Assembly: GCA_036897445.1 (NCBI GenBank)
Contig: JAYMTL010000006.1
Span: 1-64,000, forward strand
Origin: Pelargonium tetragonum
Taxonomy: Eukaryota > Streptophyta > Magnoliopsida > Geraniales > Geraniaceae
Direction of reading: 5' to 3'
DNA length: 64,000 nt
The notes under the pieces are model-generated. The model was not told the origin of the DNA and ran no database searches. It was given only the letters and a program-made list of their open reading frames with translations. This document shows positions 49,946-61,660 of this stretch, piece after piece. The translations under genes and the position numbers were made by a program. Each line of letters opens with the position of its first letter. Position 1 is the stretch's first letter.

Positions 49946-50021
49946 GGATAGCTAGGAAGATTTGAAATCCTCCAGGACTTTCGAATCCCGACGAATTGCT
50001 TTGTTAAGCTACAGGCAACCG
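49946..50021 (-). pseudogene. tRNA-like relic, identity unclear
   Basis: The minus strand reads GGTTGCC, then TGTAGCTTAACAAAGCA (D arm with four pairs), TTCGTCGGGATTCGAA (possible anticodon arm, four pairs and an eight-base loop), and GGAGGATTTCAAATCTTCC (T arm with six pairs). The acceptor strands pair poorly and the loop sizes are non-standard, so no amino acid can be assigned. Spacing of the arms is tRNA-like, which makes a decayed tRNA more likely than chance. Confidence 0.4.
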
Positions 50022-50039
50022 TAAGAGCCTAGCTCTAAA

Positions 50040-50290
50040 GAAAAAATGGGTCCTTTTAGGATTAGGGTTAAGAGTATATAGTAAGAAAAGCGAAGTTAGG
50101 AAGAATATGAAACAAGGGATACAGAAAGCAAGTTTCGCTACAAAGACTAAGGAAATAGGTAGAGCATGAGAGGAGTATTATACTAACTAACATATAGATT
50201 ATATTAATTAAAAAGCTATACTATAGGTAGTAGGCATAGGAAATAAGTTAAGATGAATTAAGAGTAAGGAATTCTTAAAAGTCAAAACTT
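50040..50290 (+). repeat. Dispersed repeat family 1 copy
   Basis: GGGATACAGAAAGCAAGTTT at 50117-50136, then CGCTACAAAGACTAAGGAAA, then AGTAGGCATAGGAAATAAG. All three are shared with the inverted copy at 34.4-34.7 kb, though their order there is not the same throughout, so one of the two may be rearranged. Confidence 0.5.
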
Positions 50291-50944
50291 CTTTTTTGTG
50301 TTCCTTTGTACAAGTTTCCATTCCCGATAATGAAGAAATTTTGGAATATAAAGAAGTCAAGCCAAAGAAATTCACAAAGGTTTCAGGTTCTTCTTACTTT
50401 TTTATTAGGAGTTAGGTAAGGTAACAAAGTCAAAGTAGTGGAATAGAGTACTTGAAGAGATTGAACAGTCATTTTATAGCTAGATTTAATACAACCCTTT
50501 AATTAAGAATTAAGTCCATCTTTAATCCTAACCTTGACTTTATTAGAAACCTTTTTGTACAAGGAAAACTTGCTAATTCTAATAAAACGAGTAACTATAA
50601 GGATTCATTTGAGCTTCATTGTATTTCCTGCTTTCTGTACTTAAAATAGCTTCCAGAGTTAGAACCCTTGGAAATCCATTACGTAAAAGCTAGGTATTTA
50701 AAAGAGTAGGGAAAGTGGTTTCAGAAGAAAGGAATGAAACCTTAGATTTGTATATTCGGATTCATTAGTCTTTAAGTAGTGTTATATTGGATTATAAACC
50801 CTTTGGAGTTACTGCATTCTGCACTCTTAAAAGCCGAATTCTAGGGCTTTTAAGAAAGCTTAAGATGTTGTAAAATAGATATGAAAGTAATGAATATTTT
50901 AAAGTGGGTTCTAGGATATTCCTGTACTATCTACAGTATTATTA

Positions 50945-51450
50945 AGCATTAACCCCCTTCCCTCTCTGCGTACCACTACAGTCAGGTACAAAAACCATTA
51001 CAAGACCGCATAAGCAAGCTTACCTCTATATACCAAAAAGAACTAAAGCAAAAGAGGGAATTCTCCTTAAATTGTAACTCTTATCTATTAGACTCTTATT
51101 ACTTTCCATAACTCTCTAATACGTAATAAAAAAGAGAGACTTTAACTAATAAAAAGAATCCATATACTACTAAGCTATCTATATCTATTAGGTATACCTC
51201 CTTTTTAGACTTCTCTATACTTCCTAACATAACAACAAACAAGAAGACAGGTCTATCGACGGTAAGAATATTAAAAAAAGAGGTATTATAGCAGCAAGTA
51301 TTACCAACTAAAACTAAATTAAGTCAAGAAGAGTAAGTCAATAAAAAGAAAACAAAGAATAAGAAGTTAAGAGGTTCGTGTTTCTGCTGTGTAAGTAGGT
51401 ATATCTATAATTACTACCCACCCTTCCGTGTACCACTGCAGTAGAACATT
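50945..51450 (+). repeat. Family 1 unit between two GC cores
   Basis: Core at 50951-50990 (GTACCACTACAGTCAGGTAC) and a second core at 51415-51446 (CCCTTCCGTGTACCACTGCA) in the same orientation, 460 bases apart. In between are CTATATCTATTAGG, CTTCCTAACATAAC, and the purine-rich tail GTCAAGAAGAGTAAGTCAAT. This gives the best view of one repeat period. Confidence 0.6.
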
Positions 51451-51539
51451 TACCTTTTCTACTATAAGGGTTTACTCCTGTAGTAATAAAAACTCTTTCT
51501 GCTTTTATCACTAAAGGAAACAAACTTAATAAGGTTTAG

Positions 51540-52020
51540 AAAGAGTCTATGTTACCGACTGCAGCATAGCGGCGTAGGGGGGTTAAAGTCATTTTAGTGT
51601 TTTGTATGTATATACTCTATAACCCACACCGACTTCTTTTGATTCTACTGACCTTTAATTCTTTGACTTACTTGCTTCAACTGACTTAGATTTGCTTATT
51701 GCTTTAGGAGCTACTGGCTTAGCACTTGCTTAAAGAGGAGCAGGACTAGGAGCCGAGGCTGGAGTTATTGTACTTTGTTGCTTAGGAGAAGGGGCAGCAG
51801 CAAGAGCTGTACTGTGCTTATTAAAGGAGACTATCTGTACTATAGGTCTTAGGATTGTTGTTATGGGTTATTACTGTAGCTATTATACTCTTCTTATAGT
51901 ATATTGGTATTTAGTTACTGCTTATATAGTAGTTTTATAGTATTGCACTAGTTACCTATATATAGTGTGAGGTATACAACATAAAGTATAGGGGTTATAA
52001 TAGAAAGGTTAAGAAAGTAT
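51540..52020 (-). repeat. Family 1, inverted copy with GC core
   Basis: Core at 51553-51585 (ACCGACTGCAGCATAGCG) followed by TATAACCCACACCGACTTCT, TTTGACTTACTTGC and an alternating T/A region. It faces the 51.4 kb core head to head about 110 bases away, forming an imperfect inverted pair. Confidence 0.6.
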
Positions 52021-52129
52021 AAGATTGTATTGGCTTAATTGCATTACCTCTGGATTTGTCTTTATCAGTACAGGGGAGTTGGATGGTAGTACTTGTTTCT
52101 TTAAGCAAGCTTACCTCTTGTTCTATGTG

Positions 52130-52400
52130 TTTATCGTTAGCGAGTATGTAGGCTTAGGGAGGTGGTTAGAAGAAGTCTATGTTCCCGACTGACACGTAGT
52201 AAGGGAGGGCCTATTCCCGTTAGAGTACGTACCATTAGCACACTAGAATACCCAACACTTCTTAGATTTTGTTCTTTACTTTATATTATTCTTATATTTA
52301 TATGATTTCTTAGAGCTATACCTTCTCTTATTAGGAAGATTTTTAGGGTTAAGATAGGAGTAGTAAGAAGAGTAAGGAAAGTTTACCTTTACAAGTAGAG
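52130..52400 (-). repeat. Family 1, inverted copy with diverged core
   Basis: AAGTCTATGTTCCCGACTGA at 52173-52192 shares the AGTCTATGTT lead with the 51.55 kb core; the GC part is partly replaced. ATACCCAACACTTCTTAG follows, matching the usual right flank. Confidence 0.5.
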
Positions 52401-54314
52401 TTTGGAAGCCCGCCCGCAGTCCCAGTTTAGTTGTTAGCAAAAGGGCGTAATAAGCTCTTACTTTAGTAGGTTTTCAACTAAATTTTGGCTAAAACCAGGT
52501 CTAAATCCTTGAATAATTAAGGCCGATAAAATACAGGTTACTTTAGTAACCCTTTGCTGAGTTGGAGAGAGTCGCAAAGAGGGTTAACTTTTTACACGGA
52601 ACTCTACAAACTTTGACTTTTGCCAGTTATTTCAATAAATTAGACTTACGGTTCTGGCAAAGGGTTGACCTATCAAAAAAAAAAGGGAAAAGGTCTTTTT
52701 TATTAAAGCGCAGCTATGTCAGTTATGGTTATTACTAGATACTAAGAGTTTTCTATCTTAGGGTCTACTCAGGAAGCCCCCTTTTAATTAATAAACAAAA
52801 CTATATATTTTTATTAATTGCAAAGCAGCGAAATTTTTTTGCCTTCTAATAAAATATAAGGAAAACCCAGTCTAGGGTTATAAGTTTGCTTCTAATCTAG
52901 AAACAATAGAAATACCAAGTCTTAGTTTTTACAAGAGAACGCACTGCAAAGCCTGGGGAGTTCTTAGGGCAGCAGGTAAGTAATAAGGAACTTAAAAGGT
53001 CTTACCATATTAAGAATTTTGAGAAGGATTCTCCATTTGTCGCTGTTCGTTCCTCTTATTCTGAAAGAGGTTTAAGGCATTCAAGGAATAAGAAAACGGG
53101 AATTTTTGCTTATAATTCTTGCTTTCTCTACCTCTCCAATAATGACTAATTAAAACTATAGAGTAATACTACTATCTAGAATCTATAACTAGAAAAATAT
53201 ATATATAATACATAAGAGGAATACTGTATACAAAACTAATACACTAGCTTTAATTTGCAAGGAGGATTTCTAACTTTTTCTCCAAGGTCTAATTTGTCTT
53301 ACATATTCTGGTTATATCAGTTTACTTTCGTGTCCCACAAGCATCGAGCTCTTTCCTTAACTGCCCCGTCTACTGCAGATAACTCCCTTTTGAAATAGGT
53401 ACATAAGTGTTTAAGTCCTGAATTTTAGATTTTACTACTGTTCAATTTTTCACTACCCCTTTTAACAAGAAAGTTGGAATTGACATAAGTAAAGCAGGAA
53501 TATACATCTAGATATTCACACTGTATACTCTGAGACTTTTATTCGTGCACTGCAAATTTTGTTAATTGAAACCTTGTATCAGGATTCTTAAGAGGCACTT
53601 ACAAATACAAAGAAATGATATACTACTGGACTGAAATTACTAATCTTTCTAGCGTTAGAGCCTAACCTTGCTTTAAGAATATGGGTCTTTTTGTTGTGAA
53701 AAATTCCAGTCTTCACTTACCAAAACTATAACTTTGTAAAAGCGAGTCCTATTTATTTTCTTTAATTTATTCTCAAAAAAAAGCAAAAAGAAGGACTAAT
53801 TCTAAGTAATTTGATTTGTTGGACGCTCTACCTATGGCACAAGAAATGTAAAGAGACTCTTGACAAGTACAAAATTCAGAAAAGAGGCCCTATAACTCTT
53901 TTTTTTTTTCTAGGCCTTCTAACAATAGCAACCATACGTCCCGGGATAATTCAAACGGATACTGAAGAAAAAGAAGGGTATGCTTTCGGCATAGCACTTC
54001 TTCAGCAGGAAATTCCTCGTTGAATAATTTTATATATATTCTATTATGAATTATGAATCCTCTATCATATCAAAAAGGGGATATTAGCTTAGGTAGTTAA
54101 AACTTGTGATATCCCTTATACAGGGGCTCAAAATACTAAAAAGCTTAGGAATTCCGCCTAAACCGAGTATAATGCTCAAAATTAGAAGTAGCCCGCAAAT
54201 AGAAAATTTTATATAAAGAAATGCTGCAGTTATTTAAAAGTGTCCTAGGGTAAGTGCAGTATAGTTATTTAGTTTTTGTATTTTGCTTGGTAATATTATT
54301 AAGACATAAAAGCC
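52401..54314. other. Non-coding stretch
   Basis: No gene recognised. The 70-codon frame at 53811-54023 (plus, TTG start) has one hydrophobic segment and no family that I know. Confidence 0.5.
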
Positions 54315-54340
54315 TTCAACAAACCAAATAGTTTGTTGAA
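54315..54340. repeat. 10-bp perfect hairpin
   Basis: TTCAACAAAC, a six-base loop, then GTTTGTTGAA. A clean stem-loop in AT-rich spacer. Its function is unknown and no gene ends here. Confidence 0.7.
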
Positions 54341-54789
54341 CCTCTCTAATTAGAAATACCTTATGTAAGCATTCAACTTCCTTAATACTAAAAAGTAGGC
54401 TCTAATTTCTAAAAAGCTAGTACTACAATTATGTCTTATACCTTACTGCAGGGAAATCGCTATAATTACTCTTTATAAGCCCTGGGAACTTCCTACTATC
54501 ACTACACGGATTCTGCCTCTTTTACTTTTTATGGAAACAGTCTGCATCTTGATAAAATTCAACTTACAAAAAGAAACTACTTAAAAGGAGCCGTATTACT
54601 TTGCGAAGCTCTAGGGCATTCTATCTACTAAAGAAACCGTCTATTCGGTATAGTCTGAAGTCGTTCTTGCAGGACTGGCTAAAAACAGTGATGTCCTGAG
54701 TAAAGAATGCACCGGAAAACTCCTATCAATTGGGATTTGTGAAAAAGACTTTTAGAGTTTGAAAAATAATATAACGCCTAACTTGAAGA

Positions 54790-54930
54790 AGAGTAATAAA
54801 CGTATATACCCATAAGAAAAATAAGACTATCCTAGCTACCACCCTAAGGAGACTAAAGCAAGTACAGGTACAAGTATGAGTAGGAATAAAAAGGCTAAGT
54901 ATAAAGTTAAGAATAGGAGGTCCTTATAAG
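54790..54930 (+). repeat. Dispersed repeat family 1 fragment
   Basis: CTATCCTAGCTACCACC and a purine-rich tail (ACTAAAGCAAGTACAGG, AGTTAAGAATAGGAGG) resemble the middle of the unit at 26.8 kb. No core. Confidence 0.35.
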
Positions 54931-55141
54931 AAAGCTCTTTTTGTTAAGAATTTTCTTAGGGATTTAGACTCAGTGCGAGATTTTAATGCCTTTTTAGAGC
55001 AATCCGCCTACCTTTAAGAGAGATTAGGCAGTTCTGTTAAGGACTAGCCCCATCCCATTATACCCGCTGCGAAACCCTTTGATTGAAAAGAAAAGCTTCT
55101 ACGATTAAAAAAACTATCCCTTACCTTGCCGCATGACTACT

Positions 55142-55187
55142 TTAATTACATTACCTATTTGAATCCGCAAAAAGGTAATGTAATTAA
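55142..55187. repeat. Inverted pair of the 15-base motif
   Basis: TTAATTACATTACCT at 55142-55156 and its perfect complement AGGTAATGTAATTAA at 55173-55187 with a 16-base loop. The same 15-mer stands alone at 20383, 26799 and 39030. Confidence 0.85.
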
Positions 55188-57055
55188 TAAGCTTCGGCAA
55201 GGATTCTACAATATTCTAAATAATGAAGTGAACTTTAGCTTTTTGTTTAACTCAGGTCTTAAAAAGATAGTCAAAAACCCTTAGACTAAAGAGAAAGAAA
55301 AGGGACTCTTTCCTAAAAGAAGGAGAAACTTATACACGTAGATATCCTATTAGGGTTACACTACTATGCTTTACCACAAGAAAATCTTTTTGTAATTATC
55401 AGACCTTCTAAGTACTCGCGTTTGTAAAACTATAAAGAAAAGTGGAATCCTTTGATTTTCTTTCCCGCGGGGTATCCCGTTTTAGTACATTTAGCGTTTA
55501 ATAGTATTCCAGAAAAAGGAGAGCTGTTTACTTAATATAAACCCAAATTAACAGGATATGAATTCCGAGACTTTAAGTAGGAGCGTCAGGGTCTCGGGGT
55601 AGAAGGGCCTGCCTTTCGTAATCTATTTATATAGACGAAAAGAATTTACTATCTAAAAAACTGTACCAGATCTAGTGCAAAAACTCTAGATTCTTATTCT
55701 ATCTCGATCGCCCTTGTAAAAGGTTCCTCCTGAATGAAAGTTACCAAAATTGAATCTTTAAACTCAAGTCTAAAGTACAACAAAGGGGAGCTCTAACTAC
55801 CCCGATAGGCTACTCCTTAGCTCTATACTTAGAAACGAGTACTCTACCCTATACTTCCGGATATGTATATATCTGGCACTACAACTTCCTAAGGATACTC
55901 TTGAAAGCTCTCAAGCCCTTAAGAAGGGGTTTTTTAATCCAGGCATTAGTATTATGTATTCCCTTTCATTTTCCCGGAATTCGGTACTTACTCTTATAGT
56001 GCTTAGCTTTTTACACTCAAGTCTATGTTCCGTTTTACTAAAAGTCTCGAAAAAGGGGTGCAACTCATGTAACTGGAATTATTTAAACGCTATCTTATAA
56101 CTAAGCTGTAGGAAAGTTATTTTGGTAATGTCACACTAACTAACGAATGGAAGCCGGTCAATTTGTCGAGGTCTCCTCCTTTCAGTACTATAGAATCCAG
56201 TGGCCCCTTATTGAAGGTTACTATTATTCCTCGTAGTTAAGCTTCAACTAAAAAGTGCATGTACAAGAAACTTGTAAAGTGTATTTACTGCTCAAAATTG
56301 AGATTCTTGCTATATCATATTCCTTTTTTGTCTTAGTTTCTATTACTTAAGAAAAAGTAACTGTTAAAGTTTAAGTTTCACCTTGAGTCAGGGATGCGAA
56401 ATAGGCTCTTAGCCAACGTCAAGAGAAGAAAGAAGAAAGAGGTTTTAGTTAGATACGTAATCGGGCATCTATGGACTTTTGGATATTATTAGGGTTCCTC
56501 TTACATCAGCAAAAAGCAAGGGATTGGCCCTTTTTTCTTACATTCTCTATAGTATTGGAATAAAGTTGATTCTGTTAGGGATAATCTTCTTCAAACCAAG
56601 CTCCTAAATGAAAATCCACTAGAATAAAATTCTACTGAGGTAGAGTGGGCTAATTTTTAGGAAGTTATGAGACTTTTATCTCATAAGATCCTTATTTCTA
56701 TAAAAGCGATCAAGTATTACTTGAACCTTTGCATGTCGGATGTGGACAGCTTCGATTTAACCATAAGAAAGTTACCAATCCCAAGTACCAAAAAAGTCTC
56801 ATTTAAAGTATTTACGGCAGGCTAAGCTCGCAGAGTTTTTAATTTAGAAGCTTGTGAATAGGTTAGCTTTGGGGCGTTCTCTAGAACTTAATGTTGAGGC
56901 GGGCTTATTAACTCTTTTTATATTCCTACTAGTAAGTTAAATTGTGATATAGCCGCCAAAAAGAAGCTACTATAAACTGGGTGCTTCAAAAGGATGCAAA
57001 TCTCGTGCAAGTTTCTTATTCAAAATTTTCTTTAGAGCTAGGCTCCTCCCTATAC
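55188..57055. other. Non-coding stretch
   Basis: No gene recognised. Near 56235-56270 there is a weak relative of the 46-bp repeat (GCATGTACAAG). A possible T-arm-like piece near 56720 is discussed under rejected items. Confidence 0.5.
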
Positions 57056-57059
57056 TTGC

Positions 57060-57260
57060 TAGGATACTCTTCTTTTTGGTATTCCCTGTACTGATTGTAG
57101 TTATTTTTAGTAATTATGAGTAGTAAGTATAAGATAAGAATTAGAGTTGCTAGAGTAATTGTATTTTTATATGTTATATGTATTCCTCTTATATTGTATA
57201 GAATAGTCTTTATATACTCTTATAGGTTTTTATTAGATCAAGGAAAGGAATAGAGAGTAA
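57060..57260 (-). repeat. Dispersed repeat family 1, inverted AT-rich fragment
   Basis: CTGATTGTAGTTATTTTTAG, AGTAATTGTATTTTTAT and TATACTCTTATAGG resemble the AT-rich half of the inverted copies at 2.2 and 51.9 kb. Confidence 0.35.
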
Positions 57261-57589
57261 ACAGGAGTCTACTAATTAGTACAATTTAGTAATATTTGCT
57301 TAATAAAGGAGTCGCCTTTTTCTACAGACGATTTCCTTGTACATGTCTTTTCCTAAGTTACTATATTCTAGACTCTAAGTTACACCCTCTTTAAGTGAAT
57401 ACTTTCCATTATAAGCTCAGAAATAGGAATACAAATGAATTAGAACAATGCCAAACTTACTCTCTAGAATGTCTTATATCTGCTGTTCGGGTACCGAGTA
57501 AGGTTTGTATTTTAGCTTTTAGCACCCGTTTCTACTATAAAATTCTTGAGTAGCTTGCTTTAGAGAATTAAGAGGAGAATACCGGTCAG

Positions 57590-57740
57590 GCAAAGCTTCC
57601 CTTACTACACTAACTAATATTAACAATACTAACTAGTAACTAATATCTATTAAAAAGAATAAACTATAAGCTGCAAGAATACAATAGCTCATAAGAAACA
57701 GGTAAGCCTAAGAAAGTGGATTCAAGCTCTAAGTATAAAA
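57590..57740 (+). repeat. Dispersed repeat family 1 fragment
   Basis: ACACTAACTAATATTAAC, AACTATAAGCTGCAAG and GATTCAAGCTCTAAGTATA match the purine-rich part of family 1 units. Confidence 0.35.
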
Positions 57741-59500
57741 TAGTTAATAAACGGATGGTATCGCTATTGTGTTATAAACTACGGAGGAGTGATTTTTTTA
57801 TCCGGAGTTTGGTAAATGTAAATATATTGTTCCACTGCGTATAAGAGGCCTCCCTTGGCTTGTACTACTTTACTTAAACATGTAATCAAAAGGAAAGATG
57901 ATCAATTATAGTATAAAGAAATCTCCCGTATATTAAGGTATTAAGGACCCGCAGTTCGGATAGTAAATATGCTTTATACCTCTAAAAATACATACATAAA
58001 AAATAGAACATATAGGTGTGTTTAAAAGTAACTAAAATACTAGGAAATCCTGAGAGAAACACTTGATTACTACAACACATAAAGGTACAATTGACTAGCA
58101 AGGTCTTTAAAATACTGAGGGCCGAAAAATGAGTGAGATTAGAGAAAAGGGGTGCACCCTCGTAATATTTATAGTCTACGGGGTCCCGTCAAACAGAACG
58201 AAATTGTAAGAGATTTAAAGATTTAAGGTATGACTTTGTATCTTCACGGAATACCCCTTAAATCATTCTTAACAAGAAGTTCTTTGAAAAACCACAGCGC
58301 TCTGTTTTAATCCTTACTTAGATAGTACTTAATGTAGTATTATCTCCTAGAAATTGAGATTCTTTTTATTAGCTTCATTCGCTGAATTGGGCAACTACTC
58401 ACTTGTTTCAGAGATGACCCTCGCTTAGACAGCATGAGAAAAAAGTTTCTATTACATTTACTAGAGTTTCTTGTTTTAAATTTCAGTGAAGTCTTTAGTT
58501 GTATAAAAAGTTGAGAATTTTAAGAATATTAAGTAGTACAAAAGGAGCTCCTTGTTTAGGCGGATAATTTGATGGCTAGCCTATAAAGACACCTTGTATA
58601 CTGGGTTTATATAGGCTAACATGACAGATATGAAGAAAAAGAAGTATTTAAATTTCAGGAAAATTCTTTGTGCCTGGGTATAACCTTCGTAGTAATCGAT
58701 ACAAGATACTTTCAAGGAGATTTAGTATTCTTAGGCTTCCCCTTAAAGTCTTTTTTAGTTCAAAATAGTAAACAAAGTCTTTATCATTAAAGATATCCCG
58801 GAATACCTCTGTAAAAAACTCTTTTTACTTTTACCCGAAATTTCTTTTTATACTTGCCCACTCATTTTTTTTACTAAAGGGATACTTCACCCTAGAACTA
58901 CATATGGCTTGACATAACGTTTGCACTCATTTTAAAGCTAGGCTCCCCTCGTAAGTAAACACCCTTTAAAGAATATTCTTTAAGGGTTACCCCTTTGGAC
59001 TACAAGACAGATGTCAAATTTCTCAGCAAGTTAAAGAGATCAACTTTCACCTCAAACCACTGCCATTATCATGGGTACATATACATGTTTTTTCCGCTAA
59101 GGGTTTTCTAGTACGATACGTGCCCGGCAAAAGCAAACTTAAATCAGGTTTTTAGAGGAAAACTAAGAGAACCCTTTAGCTTTCTAGTAGTTAAACTTAA
59201 ATGAAAATGGATAGCAAGCATTAAGTTTTTCTTTTTTGGTTTGGATAAGTGTTGTTACGCGAATAAAGATTCTATATACTCTACTGGCCATTATACTTCC
59301 ATACGAATACTGATACGAGAGACAAATGGAAAAAGAGGGTTCCCTGCTGCTGCTTTAGTTCAAAAAAGACCTTAAACTTTCTTTTAAAACTAGGATATTT
59401 AACTGCCTGGTAATTCTGTGCTGAGATATAACTTAAACTTTTTGCTACTCTTCCACCAGTAAATCACACTTATATTATGTTACTTAGTACCCTTTATTTC
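57741..59500. other. Non-coding stretch
   Basis: Nothing recognised on either strand. Confidence 0.5.
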
Positions 59501-59572
59501 TGGGGTATAGCAGGACTTGAACCTTCATTCCTTATAAAAGGCGCATGCTCTTACCAACTTTAAAGCCTTTAC
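59501..59572 (-). pseudogene. Degenerate trnK-like tRNA relic
   Basis: The 3' part on the minus strand, GGTTCAAGTCCTGCTATACC, equals the T arm and 3' acceptor of plant mitochondrial tRNA-Lys (UUU) as I recall it, and GTTGGTAAGAGCAT matches its D arm apart from one extra base. The anticodon region CCTTTTATAAGG no longer folds as a normal arm and the 5' acceptor strand is replaced. Probably a dead copy. Confidence 0.6.
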
Positions 59573-61299
59573 TTGTACTTGGATTAATAGAGGAGAACTT
59601 TTCAAAGAACCCTTTTATTTAACTAATAAAATTGATTCACACTTTCCTGAAATTGCATTATAATAGCTTCAATATAGATTGCTCCCTCTTTGCTTTGTGC
59701 TCCTGCTGTTTAAATTTAAAGTCAAATCTTATATTCCTGATTCCACTCTATATGCAGATTCAATATCTGAGACTTCCTTTCTATAAAATTTATTGCATTT
59801 GCGTACTTTCCAGTAGTAAAGTGCCCTAACTAGTAACGATTACTAGATTTGAATAAGAATGTTTATATGACCTTATAACTTAAAAAAGTTCTTTCTGAAA
59901 TATTTAGGGATCTCGATTTAAGCAAAAGATTTGGGGAGTTTTAATATACCTTATATTCTTGTATCCCATTTGGGGTAGACTGCCAGCCCTTTTTTGGAGT
60001 TTATAATTAGGGTTGTCTATTTAGCTTGTGTAAGACAGGGTTTGTGGCTTAGTTTAATAATATATAAAAGACCTCTTTGTATACACCACGGGTTATACAC
60101 TATAAATAAAATGTGGGATAATCTTAGATTGATGCTACTTACTTCAAGTCTAGAACGGAGGTACTCTACCTTAGTTAAAAATAAAAAGCTAGTAGTATAA
60201 CGGAACTTAAATATTCTCAACAGCCAGTTTCACTTCTTGCATTCTCTGCACAAAGAATTCCTTTTAGTTAACTTTCATATAAGCAATTTACCTCACCTCG
60301 TTTTTATATCCTAGGTTCTATCAAAAGCTATTTACCAAACAGCTTAAATGGATCCAAATTAGGAGGGGCCCTTTCTACAGGAATCCATGAAATTCCCTAA
60401 GTATTCGCGGCGCAGGTAAACTTATATAGATTAAAAGTTCCTACATTTTCACAGGAGTTCTTTGCGGATACTTAATAGAAGGCTTTCTTCTTAGTTGGAT
60501 CTAACCTTATGTTAGTTATAGTAAACCCACTTTTTTAGGCCTAAAGAGGGTCTATATCTATAAACAGATTTATAGTTGCTGTTTTGTAACCGTGTTTTTC
60601 AGGGGGGGTTGTAGTTCCAGGTTGTTCTTTGTTTACCTACCTGATAAAAGCAGGTAGTTGTATGCAAGATAGAATAAGTACAGGCTACAAAAAAGCAAGT
60701 AATAAGTATCCTATATCCTATATTTTATCTTTTCTATTTATTTTATTACCAGGGTTCAAAATTCAAAAAAAAAAGGCAGGGCTCATTTAGATTAGAGTAG
60801 TGGAAATAGGTTTTTTCAAGGTACAGTTACATCTTTACATTTTTTTTTCGCTGTGTTTGAACCTTTTGTATTTCTTTACAAACTGGATGAGTTTTAACAA
60901 AGGGCTCCCCCTCGACTAGGAGTAGAATGCTTTAAGAAGAAAATTTATTCTAAATAAGTGATTTTCACTTTATAATATAGTATCCTAAGTAGTACTTCCG
61001 TTAAGCATTTTAAAGTGGTGCATATTTGTACGAAGATTCGCAAGAATTAAATTAAAAAGACTCTTTGTAATAATCTTTTAAATACAAATTCTAGATAGGG
61101 CTTATACTTGGATTGCAGGCTACATTAGCAAGCATAAAAACCCTAATTCACGCGTGGATTACTTTGTTTTATACTCCAGGAAATAAGATAAAGAATAGTT
61201 AAAAATATTTAATTTTAAAAAAGACTCCTACTGTCTAGGACACTTATTAATAAAAATGAATTAAGCAAAAGGAAGCTCTCTCTCGTTAGTATAACACAC
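59573..61299. other. Non-coding stretch
   Basis: Open frames at 59632-59829, 59994-60200 and 60017-60220 (opposite strands) have no recognisable similarity and two of them overlap each other. Confidence 0.5.
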
Positions 61300-61660
61300 G
61301 CTAGTTTTACTAAAATACTATAACTTCTTTCCCAGGAGTTACACTTTTAGGTCTTGATAATAACTGTAGCTAGAATCTCTCTTAGCCATACTCTTATAAG
61401 CTACACTACCTTTCTTGTTGCTTGTTGGAGGATATGAGTTTGATTATAGTTATTCTTAGGAACTCTATTACCTGTATATTAATGTAATAGTTAGTATTAT
61501 ATTAGTACAGTCTTCCTAGTTGTTAAGGATAATATATTATTCTTTGTTCTTATCGTTCAAGAAGAGGATAGAGCTTTAATAGTAGAAAAGTAGAAAGGAG
61601 TAATTCTTACCCAACTGCAGTGCAGCGTAGCGGAAATTGTAAGGGTTTAGATAGTACATT
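61300..61660 (-). repeat. Family 1, inverted copy with GC core
   Basis: Core at about 61607-61636 (ACCCAACTGCAGTGCAGCGT). CAGTCTTCCTAGTTGTTAAGG about 90 bases left of it matches the left flank of the 2.4 kb core; ACCTAACCTACATATCAGC lies on the right. Confidence 0.55.

Noticed and set aside
53811-54023. 70-codon frame with a hydrophobic segment
   Set aside because: No recognisable family, TTG start only, ordinary spacer composition.
54575-54610. GGAGCCGTATTACTTTGCGA, reminiscent of a group II intron domain V start
   Set aside because: The complementary 3' strand of the helix is missing and no exon is near.
56700-56785. Possible trnQ-like T arm on the minus strand (CATGCAAAGGTTCAAGT)
   Set aside because: Only the T-arm portion is similar; D arm and acceptor are absent.
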